A DNA stretch of 64,000 bases. It comes from Temnothorax longispinosus. Lineage: Eukaryota; Arthropoda; Insecta; Hymenoptera; Formicidae. The DNA is taken from contig NC_092366.1 in the NCBI RefSeq assembly GCF_030848805.1, positions 7,369,224-7,433,223 of the forward strand, written 5' to 3'. Under the pieces are notes generated by a model. The model made no database searches, was not told where the DNA came from, and worked only from the letters and a program-made list of their open reading frames with translations. Below, one piece after another: positions 13,104 through 27,062 of this stretch; within the stretch, counting starts at the first letter, position 1, and every line of letters begins with the position of its first letter. Made by a program: the position numbers and the translations under genes.

Positions 13104-14072
13104 CTCGGCTTGACGTTCCTCACAAGGGCAATTTCGTAATTTCTCCAGCTGCAGTTGAATGAGATGAAAAGCCGAGTATTTCTGACTTTCCGGCGATAAA
13201 GGTGAACTCGGCGATACTGGCGACCCTATGCCGGAGCTTTTGCTGTCGCTGGTCTTAATAATGTCCTTTGTGGTTTCTTTTTTGATCAACAGATCTTGCT
13301 GCGGCGATAACGGTGATAATGGCGAGCCGAATCCCGAGCTTTCCGAACTCGAACTCACTAAGCCGCGAGTCCTGCACGACCTTGCTATTTTCGGTCTTGG
13401 AATCAAACTCCTATTAGACTTCAAGGAGTCGGATCGGCAGATCGCTCGGCAAACAGTCGGTTTCCATTCAATCGGTTCACAGTGCAATTTCAAGTCAAAG
13501 ACTTTTCTGATCTCTACTTTTTCGCTGGATAAATCCTGCGAGCGAATTTCTCCAAATATCTTATCAATATTTTCGAGTCTCTTATCAGCTTCGTTCTTAA
13601 TCTCCTTCTTGTGAAATTTGTCTTTCGCAAGAGAATGCTTCAAGAAGTTCCTTTCCAATTTTCCAAGGTTTCCCGAATGTTCTTGAGGAGGTCTTCGTTC
13701 ATTCACAAGCACTCGTTTCACTTGTGCTAACGCCTTAAATTTTTCAAGATCGCTATCTTTTTCTCTACGAGAGTGGCTCAGTCGAGGACATCCCAAATAA
13801 TTTTCGTTATCATTAACGGTAACCGAGACTTTCGTCGCGAGAATATCTTCGGCCGCGATCGATTCTACAGATCCTGATTCTAACAATTCTAGGCGTCTTA
13901 GACCATAACCGCCGGCGCAATCTTGAAGTTCGTAATACTCGACATTTTCGAAGCGATCGTTCAATGACGCCGAAAATGATGCGCTCAGCGACACCGGGCG
14001 TCGCTTTACCGTGCCGGTCTCGTGGCTGGGAGAGTCCCAGTCCACGTGGAAGGTCCTTCGTTTCGAGGACAT
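13104..14072 (-). CDS. 5' coding exon of an unrecognised protein with SxIP and SSGxGSP motifs
   Basis: The frame opens with ATG, with an in-frame TGA 18 nt upstream, so this Met is a real start. It runs 323 codons to the donor GCCGAG|GTAATT (phase 0). The exon is much richer in GC than its AT-rich flanks. Residues 1-50 include a basic start and a Ser-rich segment. Residues 104-195 are charged and probably helical (Lys/Glu-rich). SNRSLIPRPKIARS at about 219-232 contains SLIP in a strongly basic context, a good match to an EB1-binding SxIP motif. Two proline-directed repeats follow, SSGFGSPLSPLSP (about 245-257) and SSGIGSPVSPSSPLSP (about 279-294), likely phosphosites. An amphipathic segment closes the exon (about 299-323). 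I do not recognise the family. A microtubule-associated role is inference from the motif only. The next exon must lie to the left. Confidence 0.65.
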
Positions 14073-17000
14073 CGTACGATTTCCTCCTCAGCCTCGACAT
14101 CGATCGATGTGTTTAATCACAACCGCAATCACAATCGAATTTATTTAACTATGATATGTTTATCAAAATTGGATCTATAAAATTTTAGATACAAAATATA
14201 TATAAAATTCTATAATTATCCTTTTAATATACATTTTCTTCGAAACTGTTTCTCGTTATTACGCAAATAATTACACATTTTTTTATTAAATAAGTTTATC
14301 ATATTTCACATTGCTTCGTATTATTTTTTTATTCTGTTTTTTCTTTTAATATAGAAACTGAGATTTACCGCGTTCACAAGAATCACGCATTTAATTATTT
14401 AATTAACATTATTTAATTATGTACACTTTCAAAAGAATTTTTGTAAAATTCACGGAAGGAAATCACACCATAGACGATAAACGTATTTTCGGGTGTCTGC
14501 ACTTGGACAATAGATGCACTTGCTAAGGGTGCCTGGGGCAAACTGAACCCACCCCTGAGCGAGTAAGCACCCACTCTACGTCGGGCACGTCGGGAAAAGT
14601 AGTGCGTGTATGTATATATATACTATACAGGATGGGCCCCCGGCTCCTACGACAACCCCAAACGCGTATCATAGCCGCGGGGCCGAAAACTAATTACATT
14701 CGGCTACGGGGTTGGTGTATGATCGCACCATATTGCAAGTGTGTCGTACCGATGCGGTCGCATGAATTCCGTGGGACGAGCTCTTACATCCAGCAAAACG
14801 CTTATGCCACTTTCATTCGATAAAGAGATTCATATAAAAGCATGTTATTAATGATAAAATAAATTAATGTATTTATTTTTAATGTATATTTTTGATCATA
14901 GTTATATTAGCAAAATTTTAATAATTATTTCATTTTAGTAGTTAAAAAAAAAAGTTTTTTTTAACTACTTTTAGCAGAACTCATCAACGCAAGTATCTTG
15001 ATGGCATTTTCATGGAAAAATTCACAAGTAAAAAAAACAGATAAGAAAAACGCGGGTACGTTATCAGTAATTTCCTGTGATAATAGAAACGTCTGTCGTT
15101 GTATCCGCTTCATGAATAGCATTTGGATACAATCTCATCGCTTTAGTTGACGGCAAGGGTGGCAACCCTCTTGTGCGGAGCAACCATCACGGAATAGCAA
15201 TGGCTTTAAAGTCATCTATTTACTATTTTTAAATAAATTACAGCAAACACAAACTACACCAGATAAAAACATAACTTATAACAATTAAATAATAATTCTT
15301 TACTTTCTTTACGAAAGAATAAATATGTAGTTCTTATCTTTGACAAGATTCTTTAAATTACAAACATGATTGTATAATTCTATTAAATAATGCATGTATA
15401 TAATAATATGTATAATTTTGGATATAATAATCATTATTTAAAAATAGTAACTTTTCTACGCAGGAGATACTATATATATAATATTATAATTCTGAAATTA
15501 TTAAGTAAGATTAGAAATAGCTTTAATAATAAAAACTATATTTTTAAAGATATTAAAAAAAAACAATATAAAAAATAATTTCTTTTCTCAATAAAATAGG
15601 AAGGTTCCATGAAATATTTTTCTCTGATATAGAAGGGTTAATTTTGACGATTTTTTTGAAAATGCAACATTACAGTATTACAGATCCTTTCGAAATGCCG
15701 AATAATTGACTAAAAGCGGTGGCAAACCGGAACTCAAAAATCCTCTGTCTAACCCACGAAATTCCGGATCCACTTCCTATTCGGCCGCAAACTCCCGCAT
15801 TACTAACGAATAGGATTTCACGGCTCGGGGAGGCTTACAACTTATAATCCTGGTGTATCTCGTTATAGGTTTACCCATCATCCCCTTCCCTCTCTCTCTC
15901 TATCTCTCTCTCCCTGTCGACGCACCCGAAGATTAAGCCTGCACATCCCCACGTCGCACGCATTTCGAGCTATGCGTGCGTATCACGTGGCCCTTCTTTC
16001 GAATCGGATTAAATTGCGGATTGCACGCGTCATTTAGCTAATCCGTAAATGCATGAAAACTACGCAATATTGCATATTCAAAATCGATTGATTGGTCAAA
16101 CCAACTTTGACCACATAAAGAAGCTTTTTGGAAACAACGGTTACAATATACAAGCTGTCAAGAAAAAATAAATTTAACGTGATATTGCACTAAAAATAGA
16201 AAAAAAATTTTGTTATTATATGTCAGGTTACAGTTTAAGCAAAATGCATCTATTGGCAAACACTGTATAATTATATAAAATTACTTACTTATTATATATT
16301 AAAGAAATAACTCTTTTAAATAAATATGTTTATAAATTAGTATAATTGTAATTTGTAATTTTAATTATTCAATTTTTTTTAGTTCGTGGAGTTTGATGAT
16401 TATATTAAATAAAGTTTTATAGGGATCTCCATAACTCGGTTGGACAAAGCTCTTACCAACCGTAGTAAACTTTACAGTAGATGATATTGAGAAGGTGGTT
16501 TACACACTCAAATACTATACTATATGTATAATATGCCCAGATTTTAGTGTGTGTATTAAATATTTATTCCATTTAAAAATACTCGCTTTATCTTCAAATT
16601 TCTTTTATGTTCTAATAATTTATATATAATTCTATATTTTATTTTTTTAACTTCTTCTCTATTCCTTTTTATAAGCTTGACAAAATTAAGAAGAATACTT
16701 AATGCTAACTTAAATTTCTTAAAAATAATTCTTTAAAGGTGCACTGTTTGCAAAATAAAAGACTGTGATAAAAAAAAGATTCAAGAATCTTTAATTCGGA
16801 TATTTTGCAATTTATTCTGAAAACAATTTCAAATCCATAAAATATAAAATAGAAATAAGATACATTATTCGGTTTAGAGTTACCCTAAATATTTGCATTG
16901 ATTGTAATTTGATCTTTCGAAAAGTAGTTTAAAGTATCTTTTGGAGCAAATCTTTCGAAGACTGACAAAAATCATTGTAGCAATCGTAGGTCATAGCGCT

Positions 17001-17879
17001 CAAGGGTTGCGACCCCGTCGAGAGATGGAGCCTCGGAAAGGCGTGAGGGCCATGAGGCAGTGAGGGTGGAAACCGAGCTAGTACTCCACTATGGATTTGC
17101 CATTAATTCGAACCGTCGAGAAACTTTTGTCCCGCATCAGGTTCGCAAGCTACCTGCGGCTTTCCCGAAAAAAGGAAGGAGGAGAAGAGGACATTGTCGT
17201 TCTTTCTGGCGTTGCCATCTGGCGAGAGACAATTCCGATACGAGTGCTCTCGAGGCCCGTGAATAATAGAAACTCGCCAATAACACAATTTGCATCAACA
17301 CGATTTACTTTCAACATCTCATGGATTTTCATATAAAAAAAATTCTTTTAATAAATCGTTAGGAAAAACTGTATATGATTTTAAACCAAAAGATATTCAA
17401 ATTATATTTGTAAATATTTTATTTCAACGATTATATTGTGTCAACGATTATGTTGTCAATATTTTATCATATTCTATTTTATTAATTTGTATAAAATCGA
17501 CTAGCATATATTAACTTTCCATCTATTTTTAAAATTACTAGTATCTTATTCTTGATACACGTAAAACTTTATCACGTTATATAAAAAGATATCTAAATAT
17601 TACCTAGGTATTTCAAATTTAAATAACTTTTCTGGAATATTAAATTGTTACTATTATTAAAATTTGCGCTCTATAATTTTTATACACCATTTTCTAATTA
17701 TAAATTATATTCATTTCTATAAGCGTCAAAAACGTCGTGCACAGAAAGAATCATATTTGCACATCCAAAGATTTCCTATAATAACTTAAAAAATTGTGAA
17801 CAAAATTCGCGATGTTTTTATGAATATATAATTGTTAAATAGATATAAATAGAAAATATCTCCTAACAGATACAATAAT

Positions 17880-18260
17880 TCGATGCTTTCCGTCGCAACA
17901 ATGTTTCCCGTCGAAAAGCGGAAACGGGTCTCTTCGGCGCGGCAGCGGCGCGGCGGCGGGAAACGGTTGTAACCCCCGACCGCGTTCTCACGTTCGTAGG
18001 GGCGGATTTTCCCACGTGGCCGTTAGATCATGCGCGTCCCGAGCCAGTGAAACTTTTGTCCGATAGCCGCGTTTATTGCGGCCGAGCATTACCTTGACTC
18101 CTAGAGAGCGATAGAGAGGGAAACCAGAAAGGGGCGGGAGGTTTGGGGGAGGTGGATCAACGGTGAAAAAGCGAAAGTTGACTTTAAAGTTTCAAGGGGA
18201 TGCTTTCCTAGTCACTTTCCCTGCCGATTTCACTTTCCGTAACAGAAAGGATCTATCTGT
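17880..18260. other. CpG-rich island, function unknown
   Basis: A sharply bounded GC/CpG-rich block (with GGCGCGGCAGCGGCGCGGCG) inside very AT-rich DNA. It contains only a 23-codon ATG frame (starting MFPVEKRK) and no clear splice-bounded exon. A promoter, enhancer or unrecognised first exon are all possible. Confidence 0.3.
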
Positions 18261-18975
18261 CACTATTTCCGGTACTCGAATTTAGAAATCTTTTTGCCAC
18301 ATAAAAATTAAAGTTTTGTTTTATTTTATAATAGATATTTATATGATACATAACGGAAAAAATAATATTTTAATAACAGATCAAAAACAACATTTTAATC
18401 TACAACTAAAGAAAATTTTAGTATAAAGAGAGAGCTAAAGAGAGAGAGAGAAAATAAATGTTATTCATGTATATTCCATAATTTCCTTTAGCTAAAATTT
18501 AAGACGCGATTCTTCTTCTGTATAAATATAATTTTAATTTTAAAAAATTCTGTTAATATCTCAAATATTTTCAGCAATAATTTTATTTCCCAAAATGTCG
18601 GATCAATCCAATACTTGTCCAAATAACGATGAAAGACTTGTTCTACCTTGTCCTTTCCTTTCTTTTGCAACACGATAAAGGAAATTATATTAAGACGGAG
18701 TTTCTCCGACTTTACTCAAGTTGGACTTTCACTTTCGGCTTTACACCCGACCGATTAAATGGATAGAGACGAAATTATAAGTGCAGCAAACTTGAGAATT
18801 TTATATTATTTATTAAGATCATGAAATTCGAATCTTGTGATTTGAATTTTAAAGCGATTACAACGAAATTCTTGTATAAATCTTGATTTATTAATCTGTT
18901 ATTGCAGTATTATCTTAAATCTATAATTGCTAATAATAACTGAAAATTATTCCTAACATTAAGTATTTAATTTAA

Positions 18976-19077
18976 CCCTCCGGAGGCGGACGCCGGGTTA
19001 TTCGTGACCCATGCCTTGACTTATTTTGTCTAGACTGTACGGCTCAAGAAGTATTGAGCTCTAAACAAAAAAAAAAA
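18976..19077 (+). mobile_element. Possible piggyBac-type left end, truncated
   Basis: TTAA (18,972-18,975) is followed by CCCTCCGGAGGCGGACGCC and, a little further in, GGGTTATTCGTGACCC, the layout of many piggyBac-family MITE ends (TTAA target, CCC start, GGGTNA...TGACCC motif). A run of 12-13 A follows at about 19,066-19,079, and no inverted second end was found. It may be a terminal fragment, but this is weak. Confidence 0.25.
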
Positions 19078-19246
19078 AACAAATAAATAAGTAACAAATA
19101 AATAATCTCGCCTGCCTTTCTTAAATGTCTATAATTACAATACAAATTCCTATTTTCTAATATTATTAATTAATACAAATTTATAAATACATCGATGTTT
19201 CAAGACAACAATGTATTTCTTCTTTTTAGTTAAATAAAAGGAGAGG

Positions 19247-19287
19247 CAATTTGTCAACATCTCCAATTAGGAGATGTTGACAAATTG
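19247..19287. repeat. Perfect 18-bp inverted repeat with 5-nt loop
   Basis: CAATTTGTCAACATCTCC, then AATTA, then the exact reverse complement. Transcribed on either strand it forms a perfect hairpin. It is short for a microRNA precursor. It could be a small palindrome formed by template switching or the relic of a MITE. Confidence 0.9.
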
Positions 19288-20226
19288 AAATAAGCATACG
19301 TCAACGCTACCGATTAATGCTAACGAAGTAAAAAAAGCCCACTTAATCTCGATCGCGTGTTTATCTGCCGGCGGAATATTTAATTCCTCGTTTCTCCACT
19401 TTTATATCTTTAGGCCCTTCTTACGTCACATAGTATCACGCATGTTTTCACAATCGCTCGCATGCAGACCGTTTTTTGCATGTCACTGGTTACATATCGC
19501 GCGCGCAAACCGACGTTCGATAACACATAACCGTGGATCCGCGATCGGCGATAATAAATAAACCCCTTTCCAAACACGCAAGATGCATTTCGAGCCTCCG
19601 ATTTCAAGAATACGTTAATTAATTATTATTCTTCTTTGTGAATTTTCTGTAGATAGTATAAATGTATAAAAGTTTTAATTAATATTGGGAAAACTTGGAA
19701 TAATATTTAAATAATCGTATTATTATAATCTTTCTTATTCTATTGCCCGAATGTAAAATTAAAGTAAAATATTAATGTTATTAAAAATGTAATATTAATC
19801 AGCCATGGCAAAAATATTGCATCTCTTTTTGATAAATCTGCAGATTATTATAGACAATAATGCCGCTGTCACATTAATGTCAGAAGCAATCGATCACTCC
19901 CTATATGATTTCGAGTGCTTTGATCTGACTACTACCGGGAATAGTGCCACATGTGCAGTCATTAGCACGAGCACGAATATGGTCGATTTTAGTGAGTATT
20001 GTGAATGATTCGGGTTGTTTTAATTTTAGTAAAGTGCTATTGAATTTCTGGAAAATGCATGAAGGGTATTTGCCTTGTGTTCTAGCACACTTAGAAATTA
20101 ATTTAAAAATTGTAGAAAACAATAAATTAATTTATAAAGCCTTACAAAAATTATAAAATAAATATTTATACAAAATTTAAAAGTTCATTCCTCCACCGTG
20201 GGCAAACATCTTTTTTAATCCACGAT

Positions 20227-20269
<43 letters not shown>
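20227..20269. repeat. (AG)n microsatellite
   Basis: About 20 AG units with one interruption near the left end. Confidence 0.95.
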
Positions 20270-20272
<3 letters not shown>

Positions 20273-21844
20273 CAAAAGAAAATAATCTCAATAATTTTTT
20301 ATTAGTTAAACGTTTATGTTGAATATGTAAAATTTATGTTTATAATATTATTCGGAATTAAAAATTTTTTTTCCTAAACGTTTTAGAAACGATCATAAAC
20401 ATAATAATAAAATAAATTACAGAAGTATTACTAAAAATAAAATAAAAATTTCTTACTATTAGAGTATATTGGATTATTAATTATTTTTCTTAATCTCTTC
20501 CACGTCCTGCTAATTAAAATATGTCAGACATCGTACAGCAAGTGCGACGATGCAAGTCACGCGGATATATTAACCGAAATTTTTATCTTGGTTGGCTGAC
20601 GACGAAAAGTTTCTTAATTGAGCTGCGTACTAATGAGATGCCCAGGTTTTATCTGCACGCGCACTAGCTATCAAATTATAATATCATTATCAACTCGTAG
20701 TACGTGCGTCCATCCTATCCGCGTAACCTTCGCCACTCGACCTCTCAAAATGGTAATTTAACCCCCGGGCGCGAGCGGATCTATGTCCGGGTTATCGAGA
20801 AACTTTCCGCTCGTTCCATCTTGGAACATATTCCAAACTATACCTACTCGAGCCCAAGTATACGAATAAATGAAATAGATTCAAATCTCACTCAAGTAAA
20901 ACAGGAAATAAAATAGAAAATAATCAAAGAAAAGTATAATTATACCAAAAATAGAATATTATTTAAACAAAATAAAACATTATTAAAAACTTGAAAAAAG
21001 ATATAATTTTTAAATCAATTTTTTATTCCTTTTCTTTGAAAAATATTAAAATAATTGTCAAAGTTTTTTATGTATAAATGTGATAATAAGATGATTAAAA
21101 CGACGGATTCCAAAATTTCTTAGCAAAAAGTCTAACATATCCTATTTTATAGATTTTATCCTATTTTATAGATTTCCTCTTTAAATAATAAACGTTTTCT
21201 CTTTTTTGACGAAAATTAGGGGTTAAATTATGAATTAACTCTCACATGAGACCACTAAGAAATTGTTATCATATGAAAACGAGGTACAAGCCCTGGCCAT
21301 TATCACCCTCGTTACTTTTAACCGTAATGTACGAGCATCTCGCGCATTCGAATACTAAACGCGCCCATTTAAATTATTTTGTTTCGACATTACAACTCTA
21401 TAGATATGCATTATGTTCTTACGAAGAAAAGTAAGTTTGCTAATTTACAAAACATAAAATTAAAATATAATTAAAAATTTACTTTTTAAATCGATCAATA
21501 TTCATCAACTTTACTCGATTTTAATAAATTTTTGCCGATTAAAAACGACTCGAAAGATGCGAATGCAAATATTATTTTCCACTGATCGTCCTTTTTAAAC
21601 CAGGGTTTGGATTCCGTGCAATTTTTTGCGCCGTACAAGTGATATTTCTCGGGTTGCTGCTGCCCCTTATCCTCGTCGCGCACCCTGGCCCCGAAGAAGC
21701 TTAGAACTTGAAACAGGCCGTGCCTTGAAACAACTCGAGCCAGGGGTTGGAGCGCCTACAGCTGCTGTCACATAAATATCGTGAAACCCCCGAATTCTGG
21801 AGGCACAGCTCTGGAGGTATCCTTTTAGCCCTCTCGCGCTTCAA

Positions 21845-21860
21845 CCCCCCCCCCCCCCCC
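21845..21860 (+). repeat. Run of 16 C
   Basis: An uninterrupted C16 homopolymer inside a GC-richer island, unusual in this AT-rich window. Its exact length is prone to sequencing error. Confidence 0.85.
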
Positions 21861-22867
21861 TCGGAGCAAAGTTGCAGAAACTCCGCCACCACGCCGAGCG
21901 ACAGTGGTATCGATTCTCAATTCTTAGGGGTAGCAGAGTTAAAGGACGGAAACTTTCTCAGGGTTACACACATCGCCGTCATCGTCTTCCTCGAATGAGA
22001 ATGCGTTCCGCAAGACGATCCGTCGATCGCTCTTTAGGATCTTAATGTAATTGCTCGGATTGCAAAGACTTACGGATAGTTTAAGCCGCAAAATGTTTTA
22101 AGTCCAATATTTTAAGTCCAAAGTTTCTAAATTATTCAAAGTTCAGTGTTCAGGACTGTTGTTTCATTTCATCAAAAGTTATACAAAAATAATATATTTT
22201 ATTCTTACTGTAAATATCTAAATAAAGTTTTTTTATATGCTAAATATTAGAATGTTAAAATCATAAATATTATAAAATATTCTTTTATATATTAAAATTT
22301 TTTATTAAGTAACTAAAATAATTTACAGTAATTTTAGTAAAACATTCTATTTTGTAAATGTAAATAATGATTTAATATTTAAAAAATGTATGCACATTTT
22401 ATTAAACGTATTTTGACGCTTGAAAAGATATTTTAAATTATTTCTTTATAATTTTTAATCAAAGAAAACCTGTACAAAAATCTTGTCTGTAAACTTGGTC
22501 AAAATATCTAAAAAAATTGGCTATAGATACCAATTAACATAATTTAGTCATGACGAGATCAATACAATAGGTCATCGATGTTAAAGAAGCCTGTAACGCG
22601 GAAATTTCCTTTCCCGTCCCGTTTCGTGTTTTAGATAATCCCTTATATACTCGTTACTCTCGTTAGTCTGCAGTTAGCTTCTGGAGAATTAAAGGCGCAA
22701 ATTGAGAAAATTGAGCCGTTCGACAGAGAATTAAGTACCTACTATCTACCATCTCGAGTGTCATGCATCGCCGAACCACTTCCAAATATTCGAAAGTGGT
22801 TAGTTCGGAAACCTCGAGGAATCTCGAAACTTATAACACGAAAGAAACTCAAAGGACTGTACTTTCT

Positions 22868-22868
<1 letters not shown>

Positions 22869-22912
<44 letters not shown>

Positions 22913-22920
22913 TTTTCTCT
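22869..22920. repeat. (TC)n microsatellite
   Basis: An imperfect CT/TC run ending about 35 bp before the left arm of the long inverted repeat. Confidence 0.95.
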
Positions 22921-22955
22921 CTCCTTCTTTTTTCTCTTTAAAATACCATCATATA

Positions 22956-23393
22956 CTTGTTCTGATATAAATGTAATAAAAATTATAAAAAATTGATTTA
23001 ACCAGTCGGATTAAAATCTAAAAATGTATAGAAAAAGAATTCAAATAAATTATAACCGCAATATAAAATATATATTTTTTAAAATTATTAATATTCATTA
23101 TTTAATACATTTCCAATCGCATTAAAAATAAAAATCAACAGCACCATCAAAACGGCACGGCGCGGCGCCGCGTACATATATTCGTGCTGATAAAGCAGTC
23201 GTAAGAACGACGATTTACGACGCTTCTAATATGGGGGGAAATTAGCGCATTTCTTATCCAAAAGGTGCATATGTAAACTTTTTTCACCCCAACGATAATT
23301 AATAGCCCGTTGAATTATGATCGTCCTTTAACCGACGATCGCTTGCGACCGGAAACTTATAATTTATTGCGTCTGCTTGACGCAGAAAAGGGA
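22956..23393 (+). repeat. Left arm of a long inverted repeat (about 438 bp)
   Basis: The reverse complement of this block recurs at 27,319-27,757 with high identity (a few substitutions and small indels), from outer edge CTTGTTCTGATATAAATG to inner edge CGCAGAAAAGGGA. The arm holds an AT-rich outer half and a GC-richer inner half (GGCACGGCGCGGCGCCG, then a region open in one frame: NYDRPLTDDRLRPETYN). Similarity stops abruptly at both edges. No target-site duplication was recognised, so it is not clearly a transposon end. Confidence 0.92.
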
Positions 23394-26300
23394 GCCATAT
23401 ATGTTGCTTCGTTTTATGATTTCTATAATAAAACGTTTCTACAATAAAACGGTTCTATTCCACTTAAGACATTTTAAAAAGATTTTTCTGAAACATGTAA
23501 AAAGTTGTAGTAAAATTTACAAATTGTTTCTTTTCTTTTATAAAATTTGATGGTATTCAGTGACAAGTAACATTTATTTTGCCTTTTTCCGCTATACATT
23601 TTCTTTTTCCGAATGATAATTAACAACGAAATTCGCTCTCACGATGATAACGTGTGGACCACATTACTCCCCGTTTGCAACCCGTGTCGAGATCAACCCC
23701 TCTCACGGCTGACTGTACACAGCTTGTACCACTCGACATTTGCGCCGTAAAGGCAACAAGAGCAACATGAAAAATAGAAAGCATCTTCAAACGCTTCTAA
23801 AATAATATGTATTTGAGGTCAAAATAAGAAATATAAATGACAGTATTGTCAGTATTTATTAAATAATAAAATAAAGTTTACGTAATAATAATTAGAAACT
23901 CTGAAACTATAAAATTAAAAGATTTGGTAATTACAAAACTTTCCATATTGAAGAATAGAAAAAAACGAATTACCAACACAAAAGTAAGAAGATGTTAATT
24001 TTAGATTTTATATAAGCATTAATATTGCGTAGTTACATAACTAATACTTTAGAAAGTGAATTAATCATTACATGAACTCATTATAAATGTGTATCAACTT
24101 TTGAAGAGAGATAGTGAAAAGGATGCGACTCGCATAATTTTCTACGCGGACGCTGCTACTTCTAATGATGATCATAATTAATATTCTGCTCCATACAACG
24201 ATGACCTTGTCGTGCGAACCCTATGCGTAGTCAGATAATTTTCCACACGGATGCTCTCTGGTCGTTGCCTTCTTTTCAGCCTCTCTCTGACGTCGCTGAC
24301 GTCATCCTGGTAAAGGACTTTATGAAATAAACGGGGTAGGTATAGGTGACAAAAGCTCTCCTAGCTCATCGAGATGCTGAGGGCTCTTGGTAAAATTTGA
24401 TTTTACAGAATTATAATGAATTCGTAAAAGAATTCGTCATATTTTTATGAAAATTGAATTATTCTTATCATATTTACACATATTGGAAATTAGAAAAGTG
24501 TTAATAACAAAGAAATGCTTTTTTTAATCTTTATTTTTAATAAAATAAGAGAAAGAATAATAGAGGTTACTTATCTTATTATATACTTTAGTGCGAATTG
24601 TATTTATAACAGACGCCTTGATAATTATGAGGTTATGGTTATTGTGGTTATCATTATCGGTTGTTTCAACCTTCTACATTTTCCAACCCCTTTTAGCTTG
24701 ATTTATTAAAAAGAAAAATTCAGAGGGTCGAAAATTCAGCAAGGTCGTGCGTGGGAGATTCGCAAGAAATGCACGGAGGTGTGTGGTAAGATTCTGCAAG
24801 CGTAAGCCAATTTAGCGCGTGCTAACCCTCCATCTCCTGTTTCTTCGGTCTCTCCTTATAAAGTCCAGTTTACACATTCAGTTTCAAAGATTACCTATCC
24901 CATAATTCATCATCATCATCATCAGACGTTTCTTTCGCTGAAATTTTATGAAGAAATTTTATCAAGAAACATTTAATATATATATATAAATGTGATTTAA
25001 AAACGCTTCTTGAGTTTTGGAAGATCAGAATAAGATATTAACTTTTATATTATATCTTAATTAGAAATTTGTTTACAGTTTTACATAAACGAATTAAATT
25101 GCTTTGTAAAAGCTACTTTTTCTTTTGCATATTTTATTTGAGATGATAGAAATTAAACGTATGAGATGAGCTTAGGTTTGTGCGTATCGTCGCGTATCGT
25201 CGTAGCGCGCGTCAAGCTGGGTGTTAGATCTTTAATTATCCTCGCAGTCGGGGGACGGAGGAGGACTCGAGGGATGCTTCCCAGAGGGTTGCAAAATGGT
25301 ATCATCTCATCCTCATGATAGGGGCGTGGCTTCTCCTGGTCACCGGAAATCTTGTCTTCCTTCCGCATTTTACCGAATATATCCGTTCGAAGACGTAATA
25401 TTTAAATAATATCATAAACATAAATATATGATAAATACAATTTTTTATTGCATATAAGTGACATTTTTCTAACGTTCTTACTTAAAATTATACTTTTTTT
25501 ATAGTATTAAACTTCTTTTTCAAGAAAAAATTTTAAATGATAATAGCATTCGCATAACGTGGAATGAGAAACAAACATTTTAGATACAGACAGATACACA
25601 TTTTATATTTAAAAATGTAAATTACGTATGCGAAAATTAGATGAAAAAATAATAAAAAAAAACTTTCTCAAGGGATATTATATCATCAAATTCTCATTAA
25701 TTTGAAATTCTTAAGAATCTTGATATCTAAGATTTTTTTATTACATATTGAAAATAATGGCAAGGCATTCTACACATCAGTGTAGGATGCCTTTAATTTC
25801 TGTATACGCATAAATGCGCATCGCAAAAAGTCCTAGTTTCGGAACAGGAAGCTACCCCTTGGAATTTAACGGATGTCAACGTGGAAGTTATTGCGGGAGG
25901 GCACAGGAGGTTGGGAAGTCGACTTGAGGGTCGGTACTCGCACGAGAATATCCCTCGGGCGTATTCGCGCGCGTGGTCAGGCATCGATTAGCCATTCGCG
26001 AGGATCGAGTCCGTATCATTCTTTCCCCTCTTGCTCTCGATATATATCGCGGCTTTCTCTCTGTCTCTCTCGCAACATATTGCACACAGCCGGAGGGCGG
26101 TTATCGTCGATATCGCGTGGAACGAGTTCCGAAATATCGTCGTAAGGCTTGAGTTTCTTTCTTTTGTAAAGCGTCGATTAGACCATTTTCCCCGGGGCCA
26201 TTTATCTACTTTATTACTTCTACAGATATTATTATTCGAAATTGACAGATAACTTGCAAAGATTTTTTGAAAAAAAAATAAGAAATGAGATATAGTACAA

Positions 26301-27040
26301 TTATTTAAACAAAAAAATATGTAATGATTTCTTAAATAATTCTAATATTAATTATACAACTGATATTTGAATTATGATTATTATAATTTTTAACCATCAG
26401 GTTTTAACAAATGTAAGAATATCACTAGAAAATATTAATAAATACTTTCAAAAAAATTAATTACTCGAAGATATTATGAGTGAAAACTTGTAAATCGTTA
26501 AAACATATATAGATATACTCTTCTCGTAACATATACGAGTTTGAAACTTCGCAGTCTTGCGGTTGATTTGGCAAGTTTAACTACTGAAATTCATAGTCGT
26601 TGAGAGCCGACCAACGTCAGTTAGCGTCTGTCCTTCAAAATTATTAATTAGATGCGAGAGGAACTAATTTACGTACACTGTTCCCGAGGGTTGCAAATCC
26701 ACATATATGTCTTCGTAAATTTCTTCACTAACATAAGATCAGATCTTTAGCTTAAGCAGCACTTGCCTTAACATTAACCAACAAAAAGGAATTGTAACGG
26801 TCCACTTTATTTCTGCACTAAATAGTTTGTTTGTAAAAAATGTTCCGTCATTTTAATTTGAAGCATATTAGCATATTAGTGAATAAGATGAATTGTAATT
26901 GATGCAATAAAAACTGTCTGCGAATTCATCACGTTTCCATGGGGCATTTAATGTTGTTCCGACAAATCGTTCGGAGGATTATGGGAGCCACTCCGTATAC
27001 CTACGCACGCAGGGGCACATTACGCCGTAAAATCGCGATC

Positions 27041-27062
27041 ACGGTAAGGGCGGCGCCCAAGT
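27041..27062 (+). repeat. 22-bp exact repeat, copy 1
   Basis: ACGGTAAGGGCGGCGCCCAA followed by GT recurs exactly at 28,599-28,620. Bases on either side differ. The two copies bracket the right inverted-repeat arm and the Penelope-like fragment. Confidence 0.9.
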
